This document shows, in pieces, positions 8,810 to 15,287 of a stretch of DNA of 64,000 nt. Source of the stretch: an archaeon (GTDB taxonomy: Archaea; Nanobdellota; Nanobdellia; Pacearchaeales; GW2011-AR1); assembly GCA_021107855.1 (NCBI GenBank), contig JAIORZ010000011.1, positions 71,686-135,685 of the forward strand, given 5' to 3'. How positions within the stretch are numbered: the stretch's first letter is position 1; each line of letters opens with the position of its first letter. The notes under the pieces are model-generated. The model saw nothing but the letters and a program-made list of their open reading frames with translations. It did not search any database and was not told the DNA's origin. A program made the translations under genes and the position numbers.

Positions 8810-9427
8810 TCAATTAATATTTTTCCAATTTTCTTTATATTTAAAAAGTTTACTTAATGAGATATTGTTTTTGAATTTTTTTAAATCTTTGGCTGGAATT
8901 ACATAACAAATTGCGCTTTCCTTAGCCATTCCAATTAATAAATCACAATCATTTTTATTTAATTTTCTTTGTCTGCTTGGAACATTTCTGTTAATTTGTC
9001 GACCAGCTCTACCGCCACAGGTTAAATCCAAACTGTTTCCACCAGTTGCCTTTATTTGAACTCTTAAAAGTTTCCCATCTCTATCTATTACTGCATCATA
9101 TTTAGAGTTTGTAACATCAACTCTTGAGCAATTAAATCCCATCTTAATTAATTTGCCAACCACAATCATTTCATCTGCATTTCCTTCCATTGTTCTATAA
9201 GAGCCAAGTTCGATACCTAATAAGTTTCTTGTAAATAGTGGACGATTATCAAGAAATATCACGATTTCTCTTAGAAGGTCAATTTCTTTTAGATTAGAAT
9301 TCTTTTTTTTCTTTATGGCTTTAAGAAGTTCTTTTTTTTCTGATGATGGTAAATTTAAATTTGGTAATACTTTTGTAATATAGTTCCTTATCTCACTAAC
9401 TTTTGTAAATTTTTTATTTATTGGCAT
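8810..9427 (-). CDS. PD-(D/E)XK nuclease, probable restriction endonuclease
   Basis: This 205-residue protein has a lysine-rich helical N-terminus and a nuclease core with YDAVIDRDGKLLRVQIKAT, where D111, Q124 and K126 form the D...QxK variant of the PD-(D/E)XK site. The segment LNKNDCDLLIGMA and a CYVIPA strand resemble the group I intron-associated and restriction-type branches of the fold. It would cut double-stranded DNA. It starts on the minus strand opposite a second nuclease of the same fold, both from one TATA box, and near a C5-cytosine methyltransferase, which suggests a restriction role. The recognition sequence cannot be read from the sequence. Confidence 0.75.
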   Translation of the reverse strand: MPINKKFTKVSEIRNYITKVLPNLNLPSSEKKELLKAIKKKKNSNLKEIDLLREIVIFLDNRPLFTRNLLGIELGSYRTMEGNADEMIVVGKLIKMGFNCSRVDVTNSKYDAVIDRDGKLLRVQIKATGGNSLDLTCGGRAGRQINRNVPSRQRKLNKNDCDLLIGMAKESAICYVIPAKDLKKFKNNISLSKLFKYKENWKNIN

Positions 9428-9448
9428 GCTATAACCAATTAAAAATAG

Positions 9449-9456
9449 TTTAAATA
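9449..9456. promoter_or_regulatory. Single symmetric TATA box serving two divergent nuclease genes
   Basis: TTTAAATA contains the palindrome TTTAAA (9449-9454). Its centre is about 25 bases from the minus-strand ATG at 9427 and 26-27 bases from the plus-strand ATG at 9478. These are the standard distances for leaderless archaeal genes in both directions. No second box is apparent in the 50-base gap. Confidence 0.6.
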
Positions 9457-9477
9457 AGTTGTTTTCTTTATTTTAGT

Positions 9478-10065
9478 ATGGAAAAAAGGATTTATTTAGA
9501 TCAAGATGAATATTCTAAATGTAAAGATTTTTCTGAACAATCGGCAAAAACACAGAGAGAAACTAGATCTGGCGGGAGTGATTTTAGAACAGTTTATTTA
9601 ATAGAACAAGATACTATGAGAGGTAAAGTAGCTGAAGTTTTAGTCAAAAAATTTTTAGAACAAGGGGCGTTGGGTTTTGGGGATATAAGTTTAGATTTCG
9701 AGATTTATCCAAGGGGGAAATGGGATGATCAAGACATAATATTAAACAATAAAAATATATCTATAAAATCAGCAAAATGGTTTTCTAATTGGCTATTGCT
9801 TGAATCTAAGGATATTGTAAGAGGAGATGTTTATGATTATTATATTTTTGTTACAGTGGATAAAGATAATATGGCTGGAAATATTAGGGGCTTTGTGAGA
9901 AGAATAGAGATATTAGAATGTCCAAAAACATATAAGATAAAGAAAGGTAATTTTATACCAAATACTAGAACTGTATTAGATGCGGATAATCATGCGAGAC
10001 ATGCTTCTGATATGAACAACATAGAATCGGACTGGATAGAATTTGTTAAGGAAGTAAATAATTAA
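9478..10065 (+). CDS. Second PD-(D/E)XK nuclease-like protein
   Basis: This is a 195-residue protein with a restriction-endonuclease-like core: GKVAEVLVKKFL with E53, DDQDI with D86, then ISIKSAKW with S95 and K97, matching E...D-X(n)-(E/S)-X-K. Compared with the commonest arrangement, the acidic residue before the lysine is replaced by serine. It is the only island gene besides the transposase on the plus strand. Its stop overlaps the stop of the convergent methyltransferase gene by four bases, an arrangement seen in restriction-modification pairs, so it is a candidate cognate endonuclease. Which of the two nucleases matches the methyltransferase cannot be decided from sequence. Confidence 0.7.
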   Translation: MEKRIYLDQDEYSKCKDFSEQSAKTQRETRSGGSDFRTVYLIEQDTMRGKVAEVLVKKFLEQGALGFGDISLDFEIYPRGKWDDQDIILNNKNISIKSAKWFSNWLLLESKDIVRGDVYDYYIFVTVDKDNMAGNIRGFVRRIEILECPKTYKIKKGNFIPNTRTVLDADNHARHASDMNNIESDWIEFVKEVNN

Positions 10066-11003
10066 CCCTTTAATGCTTTCTTTATTTCTTTGGCTATTCT
10101 AGCAACCACTGGAACTGTTACACTATTACCTGCCTGGTGATAAAGTACGTTGTCTGATAATGGCGGTAACTTAAATTTTCTTGGAAAACCCTGTAATAGA
10201 AAACATTCTTTTGGAGTTAGTTTTCTAATCCCTTTGTGATTTTTTATTATAGGAACATTGTGTCCTCCAAGTCCCATATTAGCGGTGAGAGTCGGGCATA
10301 CACCTTTTTTGTTTGCTCTAACATATTTTCTTCTCCATTGATAAACTGTTAGTTCTGAGTCAATATCATTTTTTATTCTTTCATAGAGAGGTTTGTCGTT
10401 ATAATAATATTTGTCCTCTGCTTCATTAGATGTAAATTGTCTAAAATTTCTAGTTAACTTGATTTCTTTTGGGAATGTAAATTTTTTATAACTTTTCTCA
10501 CTTAAAAATCCAACAATAAATATTCTTTCTCTGTTTTGTGGCATATTCCCGTGCGTTGTGCTATTTAGAATTTCGTACTTGATATGATATCCAAAACCTC
10601 TTAGTGTTTTCTTTATGATATCGAAAGTTTTACCTCCATCATGTCCCTTAAGATTTTTCACATTTTCTAATAACAGCGCCTTGGGTCTTTTTCTTTCAAG
10701 AATTTCAGCTATTCTAAAGAATAAATTTCCTTTATATTTATCCTTAAAGCCTTTTCTGTAACCAGCGATAGAAAAGGCTTGACATGGAAATCCTCCAAGT
10801 AATATATCAAATTTTGGGAGAGTATCAATATCAACTTTCCAAATATCTTCAACTAATAGTTTCGGTTTCGGAAAATTTAAATCATAGGTTTCCTTGCATT
10901 TTCTTTCAAAATCATTAGCAAAGACAGTCTTAAAACCAGCTTTTTCAAATCCAAGTCTAATTCCACCAACACCTGCAAATAAGTCAATTGTTTTTAATAC
11001 CAT
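10062..11003 (-). CDS. C5-cytosine DNA methyltransferase
   Basis: This 313-residue enzyme transfers a methyl group from S-adenosylmethionine to C5 of cytosine. The M.HhaI-type motifs appear in order: DLFAGVGG (motif I, residues 8-14), GGFPCQAFS with nucleophile C74 (IV), ENV at 113-115 (VI), QNRERIFIVG from 156 (VIII), a short target-recognition region around TLTANMGLGGHNVP, and QAGNSVTVPV near the end (X). All catalytic motifs are intact. The start is ATG with a strong Shine-Dalgarno sequence inside the end of the upstream gene. It is probably the modification half of a type II system with one of the neighbouring nucleases. Confidence 0.96.
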   Translation of the reverse strand: MVLKTIDLFAGVGGIRLGFEKAGFKTVFANDFERKCKETYDLNFPKPKLLVEDIWKVDIDTLPKFDILLGGFPCQAFSIAGYRKGFKDKYKGNLFFRIAEILERKRPKALLLENVKNLKGHDGGKTFDIIKKTLRGFGYHIKYEILNSTTHGNMPQNRERIFIVGFLSEKSYKKFTFPKEIKLTRNFRQFTSNEAEDKYYYNDKPLYERIKNDIDSELTVYQWRRKYVRANKKGVCPTLTANMGLGGHNVPIIKNHKGIRKLTPKECFLLQGFPRKFKLPPLSDNVLYHQAGNSVTVPVVARIAKEIKKALKG

Positions 11004-11006
11004 TTA

Positions 11007-11657
11007 TCACCTCCCTACGCACCACTCGCAGGTATCTTGAGGGCATTCACTATTTAATAACTTAATGGCATTTAACCAAATGTTTTCGGCACTTTCAACA
11101 TCAGTCCTCATTTTAACCAATTCAGTATCAAAAACAACTTCACCAGTTACTGTAACTTCTTTTGGAATATAGAAAAGTAAGAATCCATAGTCTTCCGTCT
11201 CGTACCCATTCTTTCTAAGAAGAAAATTATAAGTGTCCAATTGATTTTGGGAATACTGTGCAGTATCTTCTTTTAGTGGATAGCCACGAGTTTTATAGTC
11301 GAGGACAACAAGTTTTTCGTTCTTTACTAAAATATTATCTACAGCTCCTCGGAGCATATTGCCATCCTCATCCGTGAATTGGATTCCTTTAAAATTATTC
11401 TGCCAAACTATCATTTTTTCTTTATCATCAAATATTTTCATATTAGTACATTCTATATTTTCACATAATTCTGGAGGCATTTTACCTTGTTCCATGAATT
11501 TGTCAAAATGAATTTTTAGAATTCTGTCCATTCCACTTGGAAGACTTGGGAATATTCCAGAAGGTCTTTTCCAAACCTTATGTTGATGAAGCCAAAAGCA
11601 TCTAGGACATTCTTTCATCAGGTTTAATGCACTTGGTGATAATTTGTATGTTGCCAT
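11007..11657 (-). CDS. Cas4/RecB-like PD-(D/E)XK nuclease with Fe-S-type cysteines
   Basis: This is a 216-residue protein of the PDDEXK_1/Cas4-like superfamily. It begins LSPSALNLMKECPRCFWL, giving C17 and C20. The nuclease core is RGAVDNILVKNEKLVVLDYKT with D107, D120 and K122, then the QxxxY-type motif around Q139 (QLDTYNFLL). The C-terminal CPQDTCEWC (C205, C210, C213) would complete an iron-sulphur cluster with the N-terminal cysteines. Known relatives are 5'-3' exonucleases or DNA-end processors. No cas genes or CRISPR array are present here. It is flanked by the winged-helix gene three bases upstream and the methyltransferase three bases downstream, so the set is probably one operon. 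Confidence 0.82.
   Translation of the reverse strand: MATYKLSPSALNLMKECPRCFWLHQHKVWKRPSGIFPSLPSGMDRILKIHFDKFMEQGKMPPELCENIECTNMKIFDDKEKMIVWQNNFKGIQFTDEDGNMLRGAVDNILVKNEKLVVLDYKTRGYPLKEDTAQYSQNQLDTYNFLLRKNGYETEDYGFLLFYIPKEVTVTGEVVFDTELVKMRTDVESAENIWLNAIKLLNSECPQDTCEWCVGR
11008..11015 (-). promoter_or_regulatory. Strong Shine-Dalgarno site for methyltransferase
   Basis: GGGAGGTG on the minus strand ends four bases before the methyltransferase ATG and lies within the last codons and stop of the nuclease gene. It supports translation of an internal gene of a polycistronic message. Most first genes in this window instead look leaderless. Confidence 0.6.
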
Positions 11658-11660
11658 GAA

Positions 11661-11825
11661 TTAAAACCCCCTAATTACCCAATGTCTTCTGCCATTGAAT
11701 GTTTTTGTAGATACAACTTTTTTCCTATGTAGTCTCATCAATATATGCTTCGCAGTATTCCAGCTCATTCCATCTGCCCATTGCGCAATTTCGTTTGCGG
11801 TTGCCCACCTATTAAGTCTATACAT
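11661..11825 (-). CDS. Small winged-helix DNA-binding protein, start uncertain
   Basis: Read on the minus strand, this frame encodes MYRLNRWATANEIAQWADGM followed by SWNTAKHILMRLHRKK and ends HWVIRGF. That is a winged helix-turn-helix of the kind found in small archaeal and viral regulators. The ATG at 11825 gives 54 residues but cuts into the first helix; upstream in frame the sequence continues ARTFTGTEKRVIRA back to an ATT at 11870, with no ATG, GTG or TTG and a stop codon above it. That ATT overlaps the stop region of the AbrB-like gene (11863), so a non-standard start or coupled reinitiation is possible. The stop is three bases before the Cas4-like gene. Confidence 0.65.
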   Translation of the reverse strand: MYRLNRWATANEIAQWADGMSWNTAKHILMRLHRKKVVSTKTFNGRRHWVIRGF

Positions 11826-11862
11826 AGCCCTAATTACTCTTTTCTCTGTGCCTGTAAATGTC

Positions 11863-12126
11863 CTAGCAATTTTCAGATACCTCGAATGTGATTTTATGAT
11901 TTTCCTTGTCCAGCACCACCTCTACTTTTATTTTTTTCTTATCAAATTCTAAAAAATCTGCGAACTTTTTTGGTACGTTTATTTTATACTGATTCACTTG
12001 TTTGCCGCCTGACTTATAGATGTTTTTTACAAGCGGAACAATTTTTGTTTCCGTCGCTGGGTCTTTTATTTCTTTCTGAATTTTCTTCAGTTCTTTTATT
12101 TCTTTGTCAGTTAATTTATCAGCCAT
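11863..12126 (-). CDS. AbrB-like small DNA-binding protein
   Basis: This 87-residue protein begins with a charged helical stretch (LTDKEIKELKKIQKEI). Its C-terminal half, YKINVPKKFADFLEFDKK then VEVVLDKENHKITFEV, reads like an AbrB/SpoVT swapped-hairpin domain, in which a dimer binds AT-rich palindromes. It is the first gene of the winged-helix, Cas4-like nuclease and methyltransferase run. Its own promoter is covered by TTAGTACTAA-type sites, so autoregulation is plausible. The AbrB assignment is from motif appearance only; MazE-like antitoxins share this fold, but no toxin partner is evident beside it. Confidence 0.65.
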   Translation of the reverse strand: MADKLTDKEIKELKKIQKEIKDPATETKIVPLVKNIYKSGGKQVNQYKINVPKKFADFLEFDKKKIKVEVVLDKENHKITFEVSENC

Positions 12127-12139
12127 CTTTTATGTTTAA

Positions 12140-12267
12140 TTAGTACTTATAATTAAGTATCAGTACTAATATATAAACTTATCTATTATTAAAAAGTACT
12201 AATAATTATTCTTTAGTACTAATAGCCCATAACTTTATAAACTACGATGATGTTTAATTAGTACTAA
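12140..12267. promoter_or_regulatory. Array of five TTAGTACTAA-type operators between AbrB-like and transposase genes
   Basis: The perfect palindrome TTAGTACTAA occurs at 12213-12222 and 12258-12267. One-mismatch copies lie at 12140-12149 (TTAGTACTTA), 12160-12169 (TCAGTACTAA) and 12193-12202 (AAAGTACTAA, two changes). Two pairs are spaced exactly 20 bases apart, about two helical turns. The minus-strand TATA (AATTATAAG, about 12147-12155) for the AbrB-like gene overlaps the first site. The plus-strand TATA (TTTATAAA, 12234-12241) lies between the last two sites, and the final site covers the expected start of the transposase message. A regulator, possibly the AbrB-like protein, could control both directions. 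Confidence 0.7.
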
Positions 12268-12277
12268 TAACTCATTA

Positions 12278-13366
12278 GTGCAGGAGATTATGGGGCTCTT
12301 GTTGGTGGTCGGTATGGGACGACCGCCAATTAAACTCATGGAGAAAAACAAAATGGAAGAATACCAAAGTAAATTATACGACTACAAAGAAACGGGCATA
12401 AAGCCGTTTGACTGGGGCAACTATAACGAGAGTCAGACTAAGGAGAAATTTTTATTTTTCCATTTATTGAAAGAATTACTTGAAACCGTCGATAAAACCT
12501 CAGACCAACACCTAAGCAAAGCGGGTACAGCGAGGAGTTATTATAATCAAATTTTTACCATGTGCCTCAAGGTTTACACTCAGCAGTCTTCTAGGAGATT
12601 AATATCAGATTTGAGAATATACAGGCAGTTAGGATTTATCAATAAGAGTTGCCATTTTAATACTATCACCAACTATTTTAACAATAGAGATTTGAGGGTT
12701 GTCTTGCAATATTTAATAGAATTGTCAGCAATTCCATTAGCACAACTAGAAAGAAAATTTGCAGTAGATGCAAGTGGAATCGGGGCACATCAATATGAAA
12801 AGTGGAGTGACATCCGTTCAGTTCATAAAAAACATAGGATGTATAAAAAAGTCCATATTATTTATGGAGTGCTAAGTAACGTCGCTGTTTCTTGTAGGGT
12901 GACTAAAGGAACTGCGAATGATTCTCCGCAGTTTGAAACTTTGTTAAAGAGATGTGCAGATAATTTTGATATAGAGGAATGTTCGGCTGATATGGCGTAT
13001 AGCAGTAAAAAGAACCTTCAAGCTGTTATAGATGTTGGCGGAATGCCATATATTCCGTTTAAAAGTAATGCAGTTGGTGGAGGACTTGGAACATGGAGGA
13101 AGATGTACAAATATTTCAAGCGAAATCAGGATGAATTTTATAGGCATTATCATCTTAGGTCAAATGCTGAGACTGGATTTTTTATGATTAAGAAAAAGTT
13201 TGGGGAATTTGTAAGTTTCAAAAGTGAGATTGCACAGGAGAATGAGATTTTATGTAAGGTTTTGTGCCATAATATTTGTTGCTTGATTCAGGAGATGTTT
13301 TTGCAGAAATTAGATGTAGATTTTTTATCTGCTATCAAGAAGTTCTCTGCACAATCCCAGCGTTAA
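12278..13366 (+). CDS. DDE transposase (IS4/IS5-like)
   Basis: This 362-residue transposase has an apparent DDE triad: VDASG with D164, CSADMAYSSK with D238, and SNAETGFFMIKKKFGE with E298, the last in the H-R-x2-x-E-x6-K arrangement usual for IS4/IS5-type enzymes. An N-terminal zone with MGRPPIKL precedes the catalytic core. The GTG at 12278 is the first start; ATG at 12290 or at 12314 (just before GRPP) may be the real one. The gene is intact. I could not find terminal inverted repeats or a target duplication tightly around it, so the element boundaries are not defined. The right 39-bp island repeat lies 16 bases past its stop. Confidence 0.9.
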   Translation: MQEIMGLLLVVGMGRPPIKLMEKNKMEEYQSKLYDYKETGIKPFDWGNYNESQTKEKFLFFHLLKELLETVDKTSDQHLSKAGTARSYYNQIFTMCLKVYTQQSSRRLISDLRIYRQLGFINKSCHFNTITNYFNNRDLRVVLQYLIELSAIPLAQLERKFAVDASGIGAHQYEKWSDIRSVHKKHRMYKKVHIIYGVLSNVAVSCRVTKGTANDSPQFETLLKRCADNFDIEECSADMAYSSKKNLQAVIDVGGMPYIPFKSNAVGGGLGTWRKMYKYFKRNQDEFYRHYHLRSNAETGFFMIKKKFGEFVSFKSEIAQENEILCKVLCHNICCLIQEMFLQKLDVDFLSAIKKFSAQSQR

Positions 13367-13381
13367 TAATTGTGCAAGACT

Positions 13382-13420
13382 GGTTGGGGTAGCTTTGCAC
13401 AAATCAGCGTCGGTGCACAA
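13382..13420. repeat. Right copy of 39-bp direct repeat bounding the island
   Basis: This is the partner of 6929-6967, in the same orientation with two mismatches. TGCACAA occurs inside at 13396 and 13414, and further copies lie just upstream at 13348 (within the transposase end) and, inverted, at 13370. Another inverted copy is at 13908. The distance between equivalent points of the two repeats is 6453 bases. Confidence 0.8.
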
Positions 13421-13448
13421 ACAGATGATATAGTAAATATTTTTAGTT

Positions 13449-13859
13449 TTACTTACAGCATAGATAAGCCCAACGGTTAGTTGCTGGATAAGTTCCGGAA
13501 CAGCCGCCACCGTAAGCACCTTGTGGCGCATAATAACTGTATATTCTTCCTGAAGGAGTAGGCCATAAGCCACCGCAGCTGAGGCAAAATGTGCAGGCTT
13601 TAGATATTCCTCCTCCGCCGGCAGCAACAATCTGAGCCGCAGTCAAACAACTCCCATCCCCATCCAAAAATTGATTGTTCGGACAAGCAGTCACAGCGTT
13701 AGTATTAGTATCAACAATTTCCAATTCCCCAGCACTATGTCCCATAATAGCAGGATTACCACCGCCATAAGCATACCCAAAACCAACACCCAACAAAACC
13801 ACAATCAACCCAACCCAAATAAAATCTTTTTTATTCACTTTAATTTTTAAACTTACCAC
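13449..13859 (-). CDS. Small membrane-tethered Cys-rich protein
   Basis: This 136-residue protein has a basic N-terminus, one transmembrane helix (about residues 13-31) and an exported part with GHSAGELE soon after the membrane. The C-terminal half is Cys- and Gly-rich (CTFCLSCGG, CSGTYP, YLCCK), which suggests disulphide-bonded folding outside the cell. The start is GTG at 13859 with a TATA box 25 bases upstream. I do not recognise a family. The layout resembles small surface or fibre-tip proteins of uncultured archaea, but that is an impression. It lies just outside the right island repeat. Confidence 0.7.
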   Translation of the reverse strand: MVSLKIKVNKKDFIWVGLIVVLLGVGFGYAYGGGNPAIMGHSAGELEIVDTNTNAVTACPNNQFLDGDGSCLTAAQIVAAGGGGISKACTFCLSCGGLWPTPSGRIYSYYAPQGAYGGGCSGTYPATNRWAYLCCK

Positions 13860-13880
13860 AGTAGCATTAGCGATATAATA

Positions 13881-13888
13881 TATATAAA
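13881..13888 (-). promoter_or_regulatory. TATA box for small Cys-rich protein gene
   Basis: TTTATATA on the minus strand is centred about 25 bases before the GTG start, which supports that start and a leaderless message. Confidence 0.5.
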
Positions 13889-13934
13889 TCTTGCTTATGG
13901 CTTGAATTTGTGCAATTTTTTGTTAGATTTCAGA

Positions 13935-14294
13935 TTATGCTACTAAAGTCGCTTGGACATTTCCTTCTTGGGAAGGTCGATTCGTTATCCTTGCCTTTCC
14001 TAGTTCTGTTTCTATGATTGCTCCTTTTACTAGGATATTTTGTCTTGCGAGAAAAATATTGGATGGTGTTTCTAAGACGTTTTTTATTGTGGATTTTTTC
14101 CCTTTCCCTTTTATTATAATGTTTGCCTTGTCGCTTAAGAAAGATACGAGTTTTGTGGTTTTTCCTCTACCTTTCAGTAGCTTGGTTTTTCTATTTCCGA
14201 TTTTTACGGTTCTTGTTTGACCCTGTCTTCCCGACAGTTTCTTTTTCTTTGGCTTTTTGTATCTACCACCGGATGTTTTTCTTCCTGATTTCAT
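13935..14294 (-). CDS. rps8e: Ribosomal protein S8e
   Basis: This is the archaeal small-subunit protein eS8, 119 residues. The family signatures are the N-terminal GRKTSGGRYK with a basic tail binding rRNA, NRKTKLLKG, VLETPSNIFLARQNILVKGAIIETELGKARITNRPSQEG, and a short hydrophobic end. Length is normal for archaea. The start ATG is 26 bases after the TATA centre, so the transcript is probably leaderless. It is a core gene, showing that normal chromosome resumes right of the island. Confidence 0.96.
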   Translation of the reverse strand: MKSGRKTSGGRYKKPKKKKLSGRQGQTRTVKIGNRKTKLLKGRGKTTKLVSFLSDKANIIIKGKGKKSTIKNVLETPSNIFLARQNILVKGAIIETELGKARITNRPSQEGNVQATLVA

Positions 14295-14316
14295 AACGAG
14301 GGAAGAAAATTTTGGT

Positions 14317-14324
14317 TTAAATAG
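14317..14324 (-). promoter_or_regulatory. TATA box for rps8e
   Basis: TATTTAAA on the minus strand, preceded by CC as part of a possible BRE, is centred 26 bases before the S8e ATG. Confidence 0.55.
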
Positions 14325-14353
14325 GTTTGGTTCGAGAGGTTGGTGGGTTCAAA

Positions 14354-15115
14354 TTACCTAATTCTTATTCTTTGTTTAGGGTAAATCTTGGTTGGAGCTA
14401 TTTTCGGATTGAGTTTTTTGAGCTCCTGTTGTGAAAGATTGTTCCTTTCCCCTATATTCCAAAAGGTGTCTCCTCTTTTTACTGTGTGATAACTATTTGT
14501 TTTGGAGGTTCTTTTAGTTTTGGAGGTTTTTCCGTCTATAATTTCTCTTGCGCTACAATCATATTCGTTTCCTAAGTCGTCTAAGGAAATTTTTTCCATT
14601 CTGTCTACGTATTTATGATAAAAAATTAGTTTGCCGTCATTTCTTTTTCCTACGAAGGTTGCTGTATGAGTATATCCTGCCCCTTCTTTTTTTGCTTTCT
14701 CATTGTAGTCACTGTGTGGGTTGTAGAATCCGACAATCATCCCAGGTTCTAGTGTTTTATCTGCCAGTTCCCTTAGGTCTTTATTCCCGTTAACTTGGGC
14801 TATAACTTTGTTTTTGTCTCCAAGCTTCCAGGCTTCCGCATAAATCATATCTTTTTTATTAAATGCGTCTATTGCAGCAAGAACTGAATAGCCTGTACAG
14901 TTGGCTCCATATCCTTCGTATCTTGTATATTGCGGTGCTCTTCGGAATTCCTCTGCAGGTTTTTCCCTGTTTGTTGATTGTATTAGGGGTTTTTCTACAT
15001 ATCTTTCGATACCTGTAGGGGCTGGCTGTATTCTTATTTGTCGATAAGGGGAACAACTTAGAAAAGTCGCAGCTACGACAGGGATTGCCAGTAGAGATAA
15101 TAGCTTATTTTTCAT
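14354..15115 (-). CDS. Lipoprotein with NlpC/P60-like domain and LysM
   Basis: This is a 253-residue exported protein. The chosen ATG at 15115 starts a signal peptide (MKNKLLSLLAIPVVAATFLSC) with a lipobox-like end at C21; a longer frame from 15163 would hide it. Residues about 65-185 look like a papain-fold cysteine hydrolase of the NlpC/P60/CHAP group: GANCTGYS with candidate nucleophile C73, YTHTATFVG with H150, and FYHK with H167. Residues 208-253 form a LysM domain (YHTVKRGDTFWNIGERNNLS...), which binds N-acetylglucosamine polymers. Known relatives cut peptidoglycan stem peptides, which archaea lack. The substrate is therefore open: bacterial wall, or a surface polymer of this cell. A TATA box 26 bases upstream supports the start. 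Confidence 0.8.
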   Translation of the reverse strand: MKNKLLSLLAIPVVAATFLSCSPYRQIRIQPAPTGIERYVEKPLIQSTNREKPAEEFRRAPQYTRYEGYGANCTGYSVLAAIDAFNKKDMIYAEAWKLGDKNKVIAQVNGNKDLRELADKTLEPGMIVGFYNPHSDYNEKAKKEGAGYTHTATFVGKRNDGKLIFYHKYVDRMEKISLDDLGNEYDCSAREIIDGKTSKTKRTSKTNSYHTVKRGDTFWNIGERNNLSQQELKKLNPKIAPTKIYPKQRIRIR

Positions 15116-15135
15116 GTTGTTATTAGGGGCTTCTA

Positions 15136-15145
15136 GTTTATAAAG
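15136..15145 (-). promoter_or_regulatory. TATA box for LysM lipoprotein gene
   Basis: CTTTATAAAC on the minus strand is centred about 26 bases before the ATG at 15115, which fits leaderless transcription from that codon and argues against the upstream in-frame start at 15163. Confidence 0.6.
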
Positions 15146-15251
15146 TTTACTATTTGTTGTCACTCTGCTGTAGTATCTTTTAAATAAATTTTGTGGAACA
15201 ACTGATTTTGAAAAGTTATTTTTTATGCAAAAATCCGACGGGAGTAATAAT

Positions 15252-15260
15252 GTTTATAAG
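15252..15260 (+). promoter_or_regulatory. TATA box for giant protein A gene
   Basis: GTTTATAAG is centred about 32 bases before the ATG at 15288. It lies after the in-frame ATG at 15225, so that earlier codon would not be in the message. Confidence 0.5.
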
Positions 15261-15287
15261 TTGGTTGTTCTACAAATTTGTAGTCTT

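Noticed and set aside
11007-11657. CRISPR-Cas locus suggested by the Cas4-like nuclease
   Set aside because: No other cas genes or repeat-spacer array occur in the window; solo Cas4/RecB-like nucleases are common in mobile islands.
11695-11952. Plus-strand 85-residue frame
   Set aside because: It lies antisense to the winged-helix and AbrB-like genes, has no TATA box at a suitable distance, and the minus-strand product is clearly domain-like.
12180-13430. Complete insertion sequence with terminal inverted repeats
   Set aside because: I searched for the inverse of the sequence after the transposase in the region before it and found none, and no clear target duplication. Only the gene is called.
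13449-13859. Type IV pilin for the small Cys-rich membrane protein
   Set aside because: The N-terminus lacks a recognisable class III signal cleavage site, and the Cys-rich C-terminus is not pilin-like enough to claim.
15116-15163. Upstream in-frame start for the LysM lipoprotein
   Set aside because: It would place 16 residues before the signal peptide and start upstream of the TATA box.
15225-15287. Upstream in-frame start for giant protein A
   Set aside because: The TATA box at 15252-15260 lies after it, and the extra residues precede the motif MSYKRVVKKNGKVYG, which looks like a natural beginning.
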